Of a stretch of DNA of 64,000 bases, positions 62,171 through 64,000 are shown piece after piece (position 1 is the stretch's first letter; the number at the start of each line of letters is the position of its first letter). This DNA is from Streptomyces albiflavescens (lineage in GTDB: Bacteria > Actinomycetota > Actinomycetes > Streptomycetales > Streptomycetaceae), in the NCBI RefSeq assembly GCF_014645835.1, contig NZ_BMMM01000005.1, forward strand, positions 157,473-221,472. Direction: 5' to 3'. The notes beneath the pieces are model-generated. The model was not told the DNA's origin. It ran no database searches and saw only the letters and a list, made by a program, of their open reading frames with translations. The position numbers and the translations under genes are program-made.

Positions 62171-62372
62171 GACGACGTCGCTGCCCGATGAGGACCGACG
62201 TCGGCAGGAACGACTCCATATCGGCTAGCATTCGCCATAATCAAACATTATATCTCAGAGGTCGCTATATCGCAGATGGTCCACGAAATAGACCCGGTAA
62301 ACTGATTTCTGGAAAATTCTCGACGCTGAGCCTTTTCCAACCTTCCCTGTGGTCAGGGAGGTTCGCCTGACG
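62171..62372. other. AT-rich promoter region of the mntP-like gene
   Basis: On the minus strand TATAAT (62247-62252 in plus coordinates ATTATA) is a good -10 candidate about 75 bases before the start. Its base composition is clearly lower in GC than the neighbours. No riboswitch fold was recognised. Confidence 0.45.
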
Positions 62373-62519
62373 TCATCCGGACACCGTACGCTGGAGGCCG
62401 GACGTGTCCGTGAGGAGGCCTCGGAGTACCGTCTGCACGACAAGTAGGAACGAGCCGCGTCTTCCTGCGGCCCCATACCAGTTGCCTGGATCCAGCACGC
62501 TGACCGCCCGCCGCGATCT

Positions 62520-62804
62520 CCTCCGGGCCGAAGTGGTAGTTCTGCCGGAGATAGATGGTCTTCCCGACCACCTCGACATGAGTCGCGTTCGGGGACGTCT
62601 TCGGCGCCTTGGAACGGGTGCGCACGCCCTCGACGCCCTCGGCCTGGTAGCGGCAGTACCAGCTGTAGTACGCCTGCCGGCTGATCCCGAAGTAGCGGCA
62701 AGACATGGCGACGTTTCCGTGTCCTCTTCGACGTGGCGTATCACCGCCAGGCGCCGCTTGGCCTCACGGTCAAGCGGCGGGGTGGTGGGAGTGGACTTCG
62801 ACAT
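62520..62804 (-). pseudogene. IS481-type transposase remnant
   Basis: The minus strand reads MSKSTPTTPPLDREAKRRLAVIRHVEE, then in another frame CRYFGISRQAYYSWYCRYQAEGVEGVRTRSK and VGKTIYLRQNYHFGPEEIA, the N-terminal helix-turn-helix of IS481/IS3-like transposases. The catalytic part is lost. Confidence 0.65.
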
Positions 62805-63149
62805 GAGGATCTCCGTAGTGATCAGAGACCCAGGTGTCAACGATGATCGTCAGTTTTGGAATCCGCTGACCGAGCTGCCTGACTCACGGTCAGGGGCGCT
62901 GCTGCCGTCGCTTCTTCGACTTGGCAAGTGCGGCATCCGGCCTCTCGCGCGGCAACGCGTCCGAGTCGGCGTCGTCGTCATGGAGAGGCGGCAGGAACAG
63001 GCCGCGTCGGCTTTTCTCTCGTTTTGAATTCCGGCGCTCGCTGAAGAGCCGCTGACGCTCGTCGCGGACCGTGACCCGCCGCTGCTCCAGCTCGGCTTCC
63101 CGTGTCAGCAGCTCGTTATCGCTGAGGTCGGCGAACTCGGCGGCAGCCG

Positions 63150-63267
63150 CACGGGGCGCGGCGTCACCGCCACCATCTACGCGCATGTGAGGCTCCACCT
63201 CCAGCAAGACGCCATCAACACCCTCGGCACCGCACTCACAGACAGCCGAGGGCACGCCCAGCGGTAG
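63150..63267 (+). pseudogene. tyrosine recombinase (phage integrase) C-terminal fragment
   Basis: The frame reads TATIYAHVRLHLQQDAINTLGTAL, the Tyr-bearing C-terminal helix of an integrase (catalytic Tyr in IYAHV), and ends at a TAG at 63265. The rest of the gene is not seen. Confidence 0.5.
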
Positions 63268-63802
63268 CGGCCGACGGCGACGAGTCGTCGCCTCGGACAC
63301 CTCTGTCCGCTGACGTTGCCGTCACCTATTGCCGTCACCCCACGCTGAAACCCCGCCAGCGGCTGGCTGGGCTTCAACTTTCCTGTGGCGACTTGATCAG
63401 TCAGACCCAGCGGAACCGCTCTTCGACAGTCCACATCACTCCCTAATCAATCCGCCCACCTCAAGGGCCTAGGGGTTGACGGAAGGTCAACCTCAGACCT
63501 TCGAAATGTGCTTCGCCACAAGCCAGGATGACGCGGAACCTCCCCGCCTCAACCCCTTCGGGGTGCTTCACATATGACCATCTCTTGCCAGTCTCAACGA
63601 GAAGCGCCCAGGCCCACCACCCCTGCCCCCATTCGGCGCACGCAACACCGCACCGAAGGCTCACACCACACACCGCTTCACCGTGCCGGGCCGCGCACAA
63701 CAGCCCGTACCACCCGCCCGCAGACACGCGCCCATGGCCGGGCGGCACGAACATGCCACCCGGCCAAAGACGCGGTCCGCAACATTCTTTCCCTGTCAGA
63801 CC
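63268..63802. other. about 530 bases without a supported gene
   Basis: A minus-strand frame (63461-63754) includes WAWALLVETGKRWSYVKHP and GEAHFEGLRLTF, which look weakly protein-like, but no family is recognised. Confidence 0.3.
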
Positions 63803-64000
63803 TTAGTTTCCGTTGCCGTTCCCGTTGCCGTTCCCGTTCCCGTTGCCGTTCCCGTTCCCGTTGCCGTTCCCGTTCCCGTTGCCGTTGCCGTTCCCGTTCC
63901 CGTTGCCGTTCCCGTTGCCGTTGCCGTTCCCGTTGCCGTTGCCGTTCCCGTTCCCGTTCCCGTTGCCGTTCCCGTTGCCGTTGCCGTTCCCGTTCCCGTT
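63803..64000 (-). CDS. 3' end of a gene encoding an Asn-Gly dipeptide repeat
   Basis: On the minus strand the DNA is an almost pure hexamer repeat (GGCAAC/GGGAAC), which translates as an uninterrupted Gly-Asn repeat of 32-33 units followed directly by a TAA at 63803. The third codon position varies (GGC/GGG) and the dipeptide does not, which suggests selection on protein. The gene starts beyond the right edge; what precedes the repeat is unknown. Such low-complexity tails occur in secreted or surface proteins. Confidence 0.6.
   Translation of the reverse strand, partial: NGNGNGNGNGNGNGNGNGNGNGNGNGNGNGNGNGNGNGNGNGNGNGNGNGNGNGNGNGNGNGNGN

Noticed and set aside
62171..62372. yybP-ykoY-type manganese riboswitch before the mntP-like gene
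   Set aside because: The conserved loops of that riboswitch were not found on the minus strand.
62890..63300. Minus-strand frame with ELLTREAELEQRRVTVRDERQRLF
   Set aside because: Possibly protein-like, but no start or family is convincing and it overlaps the integrase fragment on the other strand.
63806..64000. GTTCCC/GTTGCC hexamers as a telomere-like end repeat
   Set aside because: The repeat is exactly in frame with a stop codon on the minus strand and Streptomyces telomeres are palindromic, not hexameric.

Overview
The window is typical Streptomyces-like actinomycete DNA: very high GC, many GTG/TTG starts, Tat and lipoprotein export signals, a pectinolytic gene pair, ECF sigma factors with SnoaL tails, a SpoIIE-type phosphatase, and many decayed insertion sequences. 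No rRNA, tRNA or CRISPR array was seen. Assignments come from reading translated sequence; no database search was run.

Layout. 1-4762: a sugar ABC importer (two permeases, a binding lipoprotein and the start of an oxidoreductase), divergent from a ROK regulator, with a palindromic operator candidate between them. 4846-11386: housekeeping and secreted genes (S1 protease, DJ-1/PfpI protein, NDH-2-like flavoprotein, HAD acid phosphatase, F420/PPOX protein, a small secreted HNH-like protein) and an aldo/keto reductase remnant. 11755-13573: pectate lyases PL1 and PL3, with a LacI-type operator candidate upstream. 13750-15814: a TnpB element whose right end abuts a truncated saccharopine-dehydrogenase-like gene. 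16249-20148: a lamin-tail secreted protein, a monooxygenase, an internally deleted LacI protein, and a divergent regulator/DUF4097 pair. 20300-22911: TnpB remnant and a coupled DUF1259/P450 pair. 23302-27273: hypothetical, decayed and barstar-like genes, then phoU. 27593-31770: MIP/SCP2, AraC and VOC genes, then a DUF899 gene split by a 1208-bp TnpB element that carries a ribbon-helix-helix gene. 32860-42408: two ECF sigma factors, methyltransferase, nucleotidyltransferase-like protein, GH15 enzyme, a MITE-like element and membrane proteins. 42440-48585: IS630 remnant, cytidine-deaminase-like gene, repeat-rich DNA, a solitary LuxR-type regulator and a PAS/GAF/SpoIIE/HATPase phosphatase; then an IS110 remnant.

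49108-62170 is the most distinctive part. It holds a GAF-LytTR regulator, katG, a truncated AcoX/NAD-kinase-like fragment, a cupredoxin-like protein, a PQQ-dependent alcohol dehydrogenase and a complete pqqA-B-C-D-E set, followed by an MntP-like exporter. The dehydrogenase has the Asp-Tyr-Asp signature of lanthanide-dependent enzymes but no recognisable export signal. The pqqA gene encodes 31 residues. An unrelated ArsR/SRPBCC/DHFR-like operon and an IS1380 remnant sit inside. IS110 remains lie on the left, and IS481-like and integrase remains on the right, so the segment looks like an acquired island. The genes suggest PQQ is made locally for the adjacent dehydrogenase; substrate, electron acceptor and compartment are unknown.

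The window ends inside a gene whose C-terminus is an uninterrupted Asn-Gly dipeptide repeat.
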